DNA of 64,000 nucleotides from CAXBBB01 sp963815505 (GTDB taxonomy: Bacteria; Bacteroidota; Rhodothermia; Rhodothermales; BA12). Below the pieces are notes generated by a model. The model did not search any database. It was not told the origin of the DNA and worked only from the letters and a program-made list of their open reading frames with translations. The translations under genes were made by a program, and so were the position numbers. Position 1 is the first letter of the stretch; every line of letters starts with the position of its first letter. Shown piece by piece: positions 51,274-59,479 of the stretch. Location of the stretch: contig CAWFGU010000026.1 in the NCBI GenBank assembly GCA_963815505.1, positions 160,211 to 224,210 of the forward strand, given 5' to 3'.

Positions 51274-51972
51274 TCAAGGCCGAATCAACGTCCCACCGGG
51301 TCCCGAAGGCCCCAAAAAGGCGGGCGGAGTCGTCATACGCACCGCCGTCTGCGCGCCCAGAAGTGCCCGAACTGCGGCGAGGTCAGGCAACTCGGACGCG
51401 ATTTCGGCGACGTTAGACGCATCGGCGTGGGCCCGCGGACGCCCATCGTCTCCGGGAAGGGGAACGCGGGCGTCGACTCGCTGGAAAACGACGGCTTCGA
51501 CCTCGTGCCCCGCCGCCCTGAGCCCGCTCGCGATCGCTGCGAGTACGTCGGCATCGGAAGCGGCTCCAATCGTGCCTCCCACGAGTGTCGACACGATGGG
51601 GACCGCACGTTGATTCGCCAGATCGGCCAGCCAGCCCATGCTCCCGGCATGCACTTTACCGCCCTCGACTCGGAGCAGCCCCCGATCCCCGCCATGCACG
51701 CCGACAGCAGGCACCTGCGAATCCGTCAGCAGCCCGACGATCTTGCGCGCCGCCTGCCGAATGGCCTGGTCGACGAGGGCGCTTTCTTGTGGGGACGGTT
51801 TGGACGTGGCATCGGGGAAGAGGCCCGCAGATTCGAGGAGCCGTTCGGCCTGTCCGCCGTCGCCATGCACGAGAATCAGGCGATACGAGGTGCCCATCAT
51901 CAGGCGACCGAGCGACTGAGTGAAGAGCAAATCGTCGAGGTGGACGGCGTCGAGGTGGACGAGATAGATCAT
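51274..51972 (-). CDS. Amino-acid-kinase-fold protein, acetylglutamate-kinase-like
   Basis: 232 residues from ATG 51972. RLILVHGDGGQAERLLESAGLFP resembles the substrate-binding region of N-acetylglutamate kinase, and IRQAARKIVGLLTDSQVPAVGVHGGDRGLLRVEGGKV matches its central segment. However the usual N-terminal KxGG phosphate loop is replaced (MIYLVHLDAVHLDD), and the late nucleotide-binding LTD motif is unclear, so the kinase activity may be lost or changed. No other arginine-pathway gene is adjacent. It diverges from menE with a 20-base gap. Confidence 0.6.
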   Translation of the reverse strand: MIYLVHLDAVHLDDLLFTQSLGRLMMGTSYRLILVHGDGGQAERLLESAGLFPDATSKPSPQESALVDQAIRQAARKIVGLLTDSQVPAVGVHGGDRGLLRVEGGKVHAGSMGWLADLANQRAVPIVSTLVGGTIGAASDADVLAAIASGLRAAGHEVEAVVFQRVDARVPLPGDDGRPRAHADASNVAEIASELPDLAAVRALLGAQTAVRMTTPPAFLGPSGPGGTLIRP

Positions 51973-51992
51973 GGGCAGGCAAAGGTGAGCGC

Positions 51993-53393
51993 GTGCAAAC
52001 CGACGCGTGCGGGGTGCGTTTCGACCGGATGATTCTAACTGCTCACGACCTCGAGCGCGCCGGAGACGCCTCCGCAGTCGCGCTTCGGCAGATGGGTATC
52101 GGTGAGGGTGAGCGCGTTGCCCTCCACTCGCCCAACACGCCCGCCCTTCTTGCTTGCCTGATTGGCCTGTGGCGCATCGGGGCAGTCGCCGTTGGGCTGC
52201 CGCTGCGCCATCCGCCCGCTGTCCTGCGGGGCGCACTGGAGACCGTAGGAGCCACGCGCCTGCTGTGCGACGCTGCCCTCCCTCCCGCCGCCGAACTGAC
52301 GCGCGGTATTCCGACCGACGCGATTCCGAGGTACGACGTATCCGGCCCACCAGACTTCCGGTTGGAGTCTTGGGCACACGACTGCCCGGCGACGCTGATC
52401 TTCACGTCGGGATCGACGGGCACGCCAAAGGCAGCACAGCACCGGTTGACCGCGCACGTGGCCAGCGCCCGAGGTGCGCGGTCCAATCTGCCATTTGGTG
52501 TAGGCGACTGCTGGCTGCTCTCGCTTCCCCTCTACCACGTCGGCGGCCTGTCGATTTTGGTCCGCACCCTCGAAGCCGGCGCCGCGCTCGCTCTCCCACG
52601 TCCAGGTCAGTCGACCGCCGACGCGCTCATTGACCTGCGTCCGACGCACGCCTCGCTCGTTCCCACCCAACTGCGCCGATTGCTCGAAGCGCCCGCGGAA
52701 TCGACCAGTCTGCGCAGCGTCCTGATCGGGGGCGCCGCTACGCCTGCGGCCCTGCTCGACGCGGCTACGGATGCGGGTTTGCCCATCCACACCACCTACG
52801 GACTGACCGAGATGGCCTCGCAGGTCACGACGACAGCGCCCAGCGCTGGTCGGTCCGCACTCGACACGTCGGGAACGGTCCTACCCGAACGCGAACTGCG
52901 GCTGTCGGGACAGGGCGAAATCCTGGTGCGCGGCGCAACACGTATGGACGGCTACGTCACCCGAGACGGATTGGCCCGCCCGTTCGATGCGGACGGCTGG
53001 TACGCCACGGGCGACATCGGATCGCTGGACACCCACGGCCGGTTGCGCGTCGAGGGGCGGATCGACTTCGGATTCGTGTCGGGCGGCGAGAACGTGCGGC
53101 CCGAAGCCATTGAGCGCGCGCTCGCTCAGGTGCCGGGCATCATGCAGAGCGTCGTCGTGCCGGTCGCCGATGCGGAGTTCGGCCATCGCCCCGTCGCCTT
53201 CTTGGACGCGCCCGGTTGGGACTTGGGTGACTCAAGCACCCTCGACGCGCTCCGCGACCGCTTGGACGATACGCTCGCCCGCTTCGAGCACCCCGTCGCC
53301 CTTCTGCCGCTTCCCCAAACCGCGGGGATGAAGCCGGACAGAGAGCGGCTGATCCGGTTGGCGGAGCGGCACCTGAGCGCGGGCCGAGAGTAG
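51993..53393 (+). CDS. menE: o-Succinylbenzoate-CoA ligase-like AMP-binding enzyme
   Basis: Activates o-succinylbenzoate to its CoA ester in menaquinone synthesis, if the family call is right. 466 residues from GTG 51993. The ANL-superfamily motifs are present: LIFTSGSTGTPKAAQH near 135-150, LPLYHVGGLSIL, TTYGLTEMASQVT near 265, GWYATGDIG and RIDFGFVSGGENVRPEAIE, and the C-terminal Lys in TAGMKPDRERL. The short N-terminus and the YHVGGL motif favour MenE over other acyl-CoA ligases. Other men genes are outside the window. Confidence 0.82.
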   Translation: MQTDACGVRFDRMILTAHDLERAGDASAVALRQMGIGEGERVALHSPNTPALLACLIGLWRIGAVAVGLPLRHPPAVLRGALETVGATRLLCDAALPPAAELTRGIPTDAIPRYDVSGPPDFRLESWAHDCPATLIFTSGSTGTPKAAQHRLTAHVASARGARSNLPFGVGDCWLLSLPLYHVGGLSILVRTLEAGAALALPRPGQSTADALIDLRPTHASLVPTQLRRLLEAPAESTSLRSVLIGGAATPAALLDAATDAGLPIHTTYGLTEMASQVTTTAPSAGRSALDTSGTVLPERELRLSGQGEILVRGATRMDGYVTRDGLARPFDADGWYATGDIGSLDTHGRLRVEGRIDFGFVSGGENVRPEAIERALAQVPGIMQSVVVPVADAEFGHRPVAFLDAPGWDLGDSSTLDALRDRLDDTLARFEHPVALLPLPQTAGMKPDRERLIRLAERHLSAGRE

Positions 53394-53625
53394 GGCGCCC
53401 AAATGACGCTACCGGCTACCCGAGAACGCGGCGCCGGAAACTTGTCAGCTTTCTGCGCTTCGGTTCCACTGTTGGGATCGCATTACGAACGACCGAAGCG
53501 ATGCTGATAGTAGTTGTGTAGCACCATTGCGTAATTGATGACGCTTGTCATTCTCACCACTTTTATATGCACGAGATGATCATATGTTAAAATAACGTGC
53601 TTTGGATCGCTCTTATGATCCACCG

Positions 53626-53859
53626 ATGCTCTTTCCCTTCATCGGAGAGAACTTGCAGGATCAAGCCTTGACGGTACATCTACCTATCAGTGGCTCCTTG
53701 AACTTGCAGGAGTATAACGAGGATACAGGGCGACTTGAAGGATCATTCAATGCAACCTATGTCACCAGTATCAAAACGCATATGACTACGTTTCCGGATA
53801 CGCTGGTGATCGAAGATGCGCGCTTCTACGTGTACTGGTTGCCCCACGAGCAGGAGTAG
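53626..53859 (+). CDS. Small low-GC protein, possible remnant
   Basis: 77 residues from ATG 53626 (a TTG at 53602 would add eight). The sequence is beta-strand-like: LTVHLPISGSLNLQEYNED, RLEGSFNATYVTSIKTH, FPDTLVIEDARFYVYW. It resembles the C-terminal end of Bacteroidota lipoproteins that finish with a 'ripe' strand pair (GxF...DTL.IEDGRF), but it lacks a signal sequence, so it may be a truncated remnant. The surrounding 53394-53980 stretch is much richer in A+T than the rest of the window, which suggests imported or decaying DNA. Confidence 0.45.
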   Translation: MLFPFIGENLQDQALTVHLPISGSLNLQEYNEDTGRLEGSFNATYVTSIKTHMTTFPDTLVIEDARFYVYWLPHEQE

Positions 53860-53981
53860 CCGACTAGAGAGGTCCGACCGCGCTGGCTGTTCGAGGCTGA
53901 CAACTCTGGCAGAGTTGAAGCTGGTTGCAGACTGCTGGAAATCTTATGGGCTTGAATGGGCAGCGACACCGCTCGTCTAAT

Positions 53982-55097
53982 CTAATTCGCGTCGCGAGCG
54001 AGCCAGAGCGCGAGAACGTCGTCCGAGAACTCGTCCAGGTCGCTCTGGGCCAGCAGCGTGCGCGAGAGCACGTTCAACGGCGCCTTCTGTCCCCACGCGT
54101 AGTCGGCGGCGCGCGACAGACCTTCTTCGCCGACCAACCCGCCACTCGCGCGCGGCTGCTCGATCAGGCCATCGGTGTAGCACACGAATGCACTACCCGG
54201 ATCGAGGTCGAGCGTAAAGTCTTGAAACGGCGCACCTGACGACAAGCCGACGACCATGTTGCCCTCCTCGAGCACATCGACGCCTTTACTCGTCACCAGC
54301 ATCGGGCGGCAGTGGCCCGCGTTGCAATAGATCAGGCGATGCGTACGCGGGTCCCACCGGAAGAGCAGCAGCGACGCGAACGTCTCCCCCATAATCGGAT
54401 CCCGGACGAGCAAGTCGTTGACCGCCGAGATCACGTCAGCGGGCGATTCGGTCGTGCGCGTCATCGCGTGGATCGTGCCCCGGATGTACGACAGAAAGCT
54501 AAACGCATAAAACTTGGCCTGAATGCCCTTGCCCATCACGTCGCCGACGGTGACGTAGTACGCCCCCGACGAATGGTGGAGCCAGTCTACAAAGTCGCCG
54601 CCCCCCTGCTCGCGCGGCAGGTTGAGGTAGTCGAACGCATACCCCGGCACGTCGGGCATCGAGCGCGGAAGCAGTTTGTTGCTGAAGTCCTGACTGATGC
54701 GCGCATTCAGATTCGTCTGATACACGGCGGCGCGTTCGAGCAGGTGGTTGATCCGCGCCACGACCACATTGAGATCGAACGGCTTGGTCAAATAGTCGTC
54801 CACGCCATCGCGCAGGGCTTCGCTGCGGCTCTGATCGTCGACTTTGGCTGTCAGGAAAATGAAGGGGATGATGCGCGTCGATGCGTCCTCGGACAGCGCA
54901 CGACGCAGCGCGTAGCCGTCCATGAGCGGCATCATGATGTCCGAAACGATCAGATCCGGAATCTCCTCGCGCACCAGATCGAGCGCCTCTCGGCCGTTGG
55001 TGGCCACCCGCACGTCGAACAGTTTACCGAGCCGGTAAACGAGCAAACGCCGAAGCGTAATCTCGTCCTCGACGATTAAAATGGAATGGCGAGACAT
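53982..55097 (-). CDS. Response regulator with PP2C (RsbU/SpoIIE-type) phosphatase
   Basis: 371 residues. A receiver domain (1-120) has the acidic pocket VEDE, phospho-acceptor Asp53 in VSDIMMP, FLTAK and the Lys of TKPFD. A linker (about 125-150) leads to the PP2C-like phosphatase with LPREQGGGDFVDW, VTVGDVMGKGIQAKF, LIYCNAGHCRPML and FVCYTDGLIEQ, which carry the metal-binding Asp and Gly-Asp residues. Such proteins remove phosphate from an anti-anti-sigma factor. The upstream RsbW-like and STAS genes overlap or abut it, completing a partner-switching module. Confidence 0.92.
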   Translation of the reverse strand: MSRHSILIVEDEITLRRLLVYRLGKLFDVRVATNGREALDLVREEIPDLIVSDIMMPLMDGYALRRALSEDASTRIIPFIFLTAKVDDQSRSEALRDGVDDYLTKPFDLNVVVARINHLLERAAVYQTNLNARISQDFSNKLLPRSMPDVPGYAFDYLNLPREQGGGDFVDWLHHSSGAYYVTVGDVMGKGIQAKFYAFSFLSYIRGTIHAMTRTTESPADVISAVNDLLVRDPIMGETFASLLLFRWDPRTHRLIYCNAGHCRPMLVTSKGVDVLEEGNMVVGLSSGAPFQDFTLDLDPGSAFVCYTDGLIEQPRASGGLVGEEGLSRAADYAWGQKAPLNVLSRTLLAQSDLDEFSDDVLALWLARDAN

Positions 55098-55558
55098 CGA
55101 TCACCTCCATCGTCTAGAACACGGAACGAGAGTGTGTTGCCCTGCTGCTCTCGCGCGTACACTAGATCGGTCGCGCAGGCGAACACCATCAGCAGTCCCA
55201 TTCCGCGCTCGGGCAGCGCCGCCAGATGCGTACGGCGCAGTTCGACCTGCTCGTCCACATCGAAGCCGCTGCTCGAATCCGAGATCGTGCAGCGAAATCC
55301 GTCGCCTTCGTATACGATCTCGACCTCGATGCGAATCTGTTGGGGTTTGAAATCGGCATGCTGAACCAGATTGGCCAGCCACTCATGAACGGCCAGCTGC
55401 ACGTGCAGCAACGCAGTCACGTGATCGGGAGACGCCTCCATCAGTTCGGACAGGCGAACGTGCGTCTGCTCGATCACGACATCGAGATCGTCGAAGCAGA
55501 GTGTGGAAGAGACCTCGGGGAGATCGGTGGAAGACGGATGGTCGGACTCAGTCTCCAC
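55076..55558 (-). CDS. Anti-sigma factor kinase (RsbW/SpoIIAB-like)
   Basis: HATPase_c serine kinase of about 160 residues. N box is LAVHEWLANLVQHADFKP, G1 is CTISDSSSGFDV with a DSS in place of the usual DxG, and G2-like LPERGMGLLMVFACATD. Together with the STAS and PP2C proteins it fits the RsbW role: binds a sigma factor or phosphorylates the STAS protein. GTG 55558 starts five bases after the STAS stop; an ATG at 55600 would overlap STAS by 38 bases. It overlaps the PP2C gene by 22 bases. No sigma factor gene is present, so the output is unknown. Confidence 0.88.
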   Translation of the reverse strand: METESDHPSSTDLPEVSSTLCFDDLDVVIEQTHVRLSELMEASPDHVTALLHVQLAVHEWLANLVQHADFKPQQIRIEVEIVYEGDGFRCTISDSSSGFDVDEQVELRRTHLAALPERGMGLLMVFACATDLVYAREQQGNTLSFRVLDDGGDRCLAIPF

Positions 55559-55562
55559 AGAT

Positions 55563-55910
55563 TCAGGCGCTCGGCAGGAGTGTGGCACGCGCCTCTTCAA
55601 CGGTCGCGTACTGCTTGAATACTTTGTATGTGCGCGTCAGCTGGACGACAACCTGGACGGGCCGAGAAACCGAGGCGAACACGACTTGACCACCGTCGGG
55701 CGAAACCTGGCGGTAAATCGAGAAGATCGACCCCAGACCGGTCGAGTCGAGGATACCTGTTCCCGTAAAATCGAGGATGAAATGCCGCGAGCCATCCTGC
55801 ACGAGGTTTTGGCACATCGTCTTGAACTCAGGGGCACTGCGAAAGTCGAGTGCCTTGCCGATGACAATTGAGACGACGCCGTTACCAAGCGATTCTGCCT
55901 GTAGAGACAT
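55563..55910 (-). CDS. STAS anti-anti-sigma factor (RsbV/SpoIIAA-like)
   Basis: 115 residues from ATG 55910. The STAS core reads VVSIVIGKALDFRSAPEFKTM, then HFILDFTGTGILDSTGLGS with the phosphorylatable Ser56 in DSTG, and LTRTYKVFKQYATVEEA. This is the phospho-target of the anti-sigma kinase encoded next. It is the first gene of the three-gene module. ATG 55943 is an alternative with 11 more residues. It lies about 200 bases after the YbbR gene on the same strand. Confidence 0.9.
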   Translation of the reverse strand: MSLQAESLGNGVVSIVIGKALDFRSAPEFKTMCQNLVQDGSRHFILDFTGTGILDSTGLGSIFSIYRQVSPDGGQVVFASVSRPVQVVVQLTRTYKVFKQYATVEEARATLLPSA

Positions 55911-56106
55911 GGAGGGGTGAGGGTAGGTAGAGGTGAGTTCCATCCGTAAAATAGGGCCGCGACGCGTGGCATTTGGGGTAGGTCTTCGCTCACGCCGCAA
56001 ACTGCCTGCCAGAAGGCTCGATACGCTGAAAACAGGCCAGATTGCCTTCCCATGGAAGATTGTGCCGCCCCTTGCGCCTCATGGCAGCAACTGTTGCCCA
56101 CTCGTT

Positions 56107-57099
56107 CTACTCCTGCGCCGTCACGGTGAAGTACCCCACGACGGCAGGCGATATATCGAGGTCACGCACGACGAGCGCTGGCGGCATTTGGACGAGCGGA
56201 CGAACGAAGTTGGTGTCGTCGGCGCGCAGGGTATCATAGTCGATGACGGCGCGCACCAGGGGGGATTCCATTGCGCGGCGATACTGGCTCAGAAGAACGC
56301 GAAACCGCAAGCGGACGGTCGGCGGGTCGAGCGTGACCACGCGCTCGCTCGTCGGAGCGCCCAGCACTTGTATTTCTACGTCTCGCTCGGCACCGGTGAA
56401 CGCAGCGACGGGCACTACGAGATCGGCCTCGTCGGCGCTCAGGGCGATCAGGTTGGAGAGCGAGTCTGAGAGCGCGACCGTGACGCGGACCGTATCGGTC
56501 AGACGCCGTTGCGGCTCAATGCGAACCGTCGGCCAGTAGGTCAGGCGGTCCACGATCTCGGCGGCGCCCGTCACGGTAACCGAGTCGGGAAACGTGCGGA
56601 TCGGGCCGGACACGTCATAGGTCTCGCTGAACGACAGGTCGAGACGAGGTCGCACCGGCAGGCGGGCCGTGCGGCTCGGACCGGTGCGCAGCGCGACGAC
56701 CGTCGGCACATAGGACATCACCTTGAGATCGCCAGATAGGTCGAAGCGCTGATCGGCCATCACGACCCGGTCGTCGGTCGCCTGAATAGGGAGCGAGGGA
56801 CGGTTGGAGAACAGCGAGAGCAGTTCGAAGCCCTCGCCGCGCAGTGACAGGCGGACGCGAGCAGGCGGTGCTTCGACGAGCGAGCTTCCAGTCGGCAACC
56901 CGATGACCTCGATGGGAATGTCCAAGTCGGCCGTTTGCGTGTCGGAAAGCGTGAGCAGCGACCAGATGAGTAGCGAGGCGAGTAAGCAGAGCGTGCCCGC
57001 AAGCCAGGGCCGATCGATTTCGCCACGCTGGTCGCTCGGCCTGCCCAGCGAAACGCGCAACCGCCTGAGAGAGCGGACCATCCGAGGCAGAACGGCCAC
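56107..57099 (-). CDS. YbbR-domain membrane protein
   Basis: 330 residues with one N-terminal membrane helix (WLAGTLCLLASLLIWSLLTL, about 31-50) and four repeated YbbR-type beta modules outside: IPIEVIGLPTGSSLVEAPPARVRLSLRG, DVSGPIRTFPDSVTVTGAAEIVDRLTYW and DVEIQVLGAPTSERVVTLDPPTVRLRF, each built of the typical VxVxG and PxxVxVxG patterns. The family is found with cell-wall and cyclic-di-AMP (CdaR) genes in Firmicutes, but no DisA/DacA gene lies here. GTG 57099 is five bases beyond the likely stop of the upstream shell protein gene; ATG 57081 is the alternative. Confidence 0.85.
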   Translation of the reverse strand: MAVLPRMVRSLRRLRVSLGRPSDQRGEIDRPWLAGTLCLLASLLIWSLLTLSDTQTADLDIPIEVIGLPTGSSLVEAPPARVRLSLRGEGFELLSLFSNRPSLPIQATDDRVVMADQRFDLSGDLKVMSYVPTVVALRTGPSRTARLPVRPRLDLSFSETYDVSGPIRTFPDSVTVTGAAEIVDRLTYWPTVRIEPQRRLTDTVRVTVALSDSLSNLIALSADEADLVVPVAAFTGAERDVEIQVLGAPTSERVVTLDPPTVRLRFRVLLSQYRRAMESPLVRAVIDYDTLRADDTNFVRPLVQMPPALVVRDLDISPAVVGYFTVTAQE

Positions 57100-57103
57100 C
57101 GGG

Positions 57104-57566
57104 CTAGCCCTCGCTCGAGAAGCGCGATCAGTTCGTCTTTGGTGGCGCGCGAGATCGTGCGACCGGCTACGTTTTCCAAATCGTCGCGGTCTCGCGCGCG
57201 GGCGCGCAGTTCGCGCACCGTGAGATCGCTCAGTTCGCCGGTCTCGGGTGCGTCGTCGGCGCCTACCGGAGAAGATCGAGTGCCATCCAGCATCGCCTCG
57301 ACCACGCCTTCGCCCGGACGCGGAATCACGCGCGAAGACAGGACGATGCCCACCCGCTCGGCGGCGGCGCGTCCGGCATCGACCGACGCTTGCACGGCCG
57401 CCACGTCACCGACCACGGCGATCGTGATGAGCGCGGCGTTGGTCTTGGTGCGCGACACCATCCGTACGTGCGACGCTTTGAGCATCGCATCGGCGGCCTC
57501 GATCGCGGCGACGAGGCCACGCGTCTCGACCATTCCTAAGGCTAGCGAGTCGTAAGGTCCGGCCAC
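57104..57566 (-). CDS. Bacterial microcompartment shell protein (BMC-H) with C-terminal Rho-N/SAP-like tail; probable end frameshift
   Basis: The BMC domain starts at GTG 57566: SLALGMVETRGLVAAIEAADAMLKAS, then LITIAVVGDVAAVQASVDAGRAAAERVG and SSRVIPRPGEGVVEAML. The pore-loop segment is TKTNAALIT, unlike the glycine pore of canonical hexamers. A linker follows, then LSDLTVRELRARARD and RTISRATKDELIALLERG, a helical stretch resembling Rho-N/SAP-like nucleic-acid-binding motifs. As read, the frame runs on to 56760 through YbbR shadow sequence; removing one G from 57108-57110 gives an immediate TAG at 57104-57106 and 153 residues, which I prefer. It lies one base after the first shell gene. Confidence 0.85.
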
Positions 57567-57567
57567 G

Positions 57568-57855
57568 TCAGGCGCCCGGAAGAACGTTCTCAACGTCGGC
57601 GTGCGGGCGCGGGATCACGTGGACCGAGACGAGTTCGCCGACGCGCTCGGCGGCAGCTGCTCCGGCATCGGTCGATGCTTTGACGGCGCCGACATCGCCG
57701 CGCACCATGACGGTCACGTATCCGCCGCCGATCTGCTCTTTGCCGATCAGGCGAACGCGGGCGGCCTTGACCATTGCATCGGCCGCTTCGATCGCGCCGA
57801 TGAGTCCTTTGGTCTCGACCATGCCGAGCGCGCTTCCGTAATCTGATTCTGCCAT
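57568..57855 (-). CDS. Canonical bacterial microcompartment hexamer shell protein (BMC-H)
   Basis: 95 residues, a complete PduA/EutM/CcmK-type BMC domain: SALGMVETKGLIGAIEAADAM, VRLIGKEQIGGGYVTVMVRGDVGA, TDAGAAAAERVGELVSVHVIP, RPHADVENVLPG. The pore loop QIGGG is close to the KIGSG of PduA. Hexamers of such proteins tile the protein shell of carboxysomes and metabolosomes. No encapsulated enzyme, pentamer (EutN/CcmL) or BMC-T gene lies within the window, so this is a satellite or orphan pair. It is 76 bases downstream of a flippase gene and one base before the second shell gene. Confidence 0.95.
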   Translation of the reverse strand: MAESDYGSALGMVETKGLIGAIEAADAMVKAARVRLIGKEQIGGGYVTVMVRGDVGAVKASTDAGAAAAERVGELVSVHVIPRPHADVENVLPGA

Positions 57856-57931
57856 GTGTGCGGTGTGCTGAGAAGTGGAGTAAAAAGCCCTTTCGTTGGG
57901 CCAACAAGGTAGGCTCCGCCCAGGTTGCAAG

Positions 57932-59478
57932 TCAACGCCGCCTGCGTGCTTCGATCCGATTGCGCACCAGACCGACGCCTCTCATCACTTCGGCCCCCGT
58001 GTAGACACGCGCCGCCAGCACGCCGAACGGGTAGAGCGCCATCAAAGCTGCCAGGCCCGCGAGCCGGGGTACGAAAGACCACTCCACGACCGGACGCGAG
58101 GCGGCGTAGAGCAGGCTCACCACGAGAACGACTCCGGCCAGGTGCTCCCACCGAAATCGAATACCCTCGCTCCGCTGCGCCGCCACTCCGGCTCCGACTG
58201 CCAGCAATGTGTACGATGCAAGCGTCGCCAGCGAGGCGCCCATCGCTCCTATCAGCGGGATGAGCACCACGTTGAGCAGCAGGTTGAGCAGAGCCGCCAC
58301 CAGAACCACTAGGCTGATCGTTCGCGTCTCGCCGCGCGCGAGCAGGATGTTGGCCGCGATGATGTAGAGTCCGTAGCCGACCAGCCCCAGTGCCAAGGGG
58401 AATACGAACGGCTCGGCGGCCAGCAGCGCGCGCCCGTCGTCGTCGATCAGCAGCGCGAGTGCGTCTCCGGCGAACAGGCTCAGCCCCAGCGCAAAGCCTC
58501 CGCCGAAAACGACGTAGTGCCGGAACGTGCGACGATGCAGCGCGCCTCCCCCTGTCGCGCCGTGCTCTTTGAGTCCGATCGCGTTGAACGCCGACTGGAA
58601 GCCCTGCACTACGATCACGTTGAGCACACCCGCCAGCTTAGCGGCCATCTCGTAGATGCTGAGCGTGGTCGCGTCGGCGAGTTCCTTTACCAGCAGGCGG
58701 TCTCCGGCGTAGAGGAACGGAATCGCGAGGCTGTTGACCATTAGCGGTGCCGAGTAGCGCAGCATCCGCTTCAGCACGCCCCAGTCGATGCGCCACACTA
58801 TCGTTGAGAGCAGGTAGCCGTTCATGACGAGAGTGCCCACCCTCCGGCCAGGGTTACGGACCACAACGCGCCCTCCGCAGCCCGTTCCCCAACCACACGA
58901 CGAGCACGACGTTGGCTCCGATGACAACCGCGAACCGGGCCAGCAGGGTGAAGCTGTAGAACACGACGCGCTCGCGAATTTGCGCCAGCACGTACCCCAT
59001 GTGACCGGTCGCCTCGAACGCCGTCGCCAGCACGACGGCCAGTCCGAGCGAGCGAAACAGGTCGGGTGAGATGTCTGCCCCATCGGCGTTGAACAGCCAG
59101 GCCCCGACACGCTCGGCCTGCCACATGCCCACGCCGCATACCGACGCCACGAGCACGAGCACGAGCACGAACGCGGTAAAAGGCGCCGCGTCGCGGTCCG
59201 GGTCGCGCGTCGTCGAAAGGACGTGCATCAGCGCCAGCGGCAGCGATAAGGTCAGGATAGGGCCTCCGATGCTCACGACGGCCGTCAGCATCGCGATCAA
59301 GCCGTACTGCTCGGTCAGGAAGCAGGTCGGGGTTGGTCTGGATCTTGACGAGGAACAGCCCGGCGGCTTTCGAGAGGCCGTTGGCGAGCGTGTAGAGCAT
59401 ACTCTGCCACGCCAGCCGTTTGAACGCGCTGCCACCGGCCTGGTCGTCTCCTAGTGCGGGGTCTGCTTGAGAAGGCAC
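57932..59478 (-). CDS. Polysaccharide flippase (Wzx-like), three one-base frameshifts
   Basis: The gene opens at GTG 59478 with SAFKRLAWQSMLYTLANGLSKAAGLFLVKI, moves to a second frame giving EQYGLIAMLTAVVSIGG, LTLSLPLALMHVL and several helices, then two quick frame changes near 58880 and 58830 (GALWSVTLAGGWALSS, MNGYLLSTIVWRIDWGVLKRMLRY), and ends with nine or so helices including YEMAAKLAGVLNVIVVQGFQSAFN and GYGLYIIAANILLARG. Joined, it is a fourteen-helix MOP-type flippase of about 515 residues. First break lies near 59330. Context with glycosyltransferase and epimerase suggests export of a lipid-linked glycan. Confidence 0.82.
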
Positions 59479-59479
59479 G

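Noticed and set aside
56760..57566. A 269-residue version of the second shell protein
   Set aside because: The last 115 codons are a shadow of ybbR with low-complexity composition; a one-base slip gives a stop just before ybbR.
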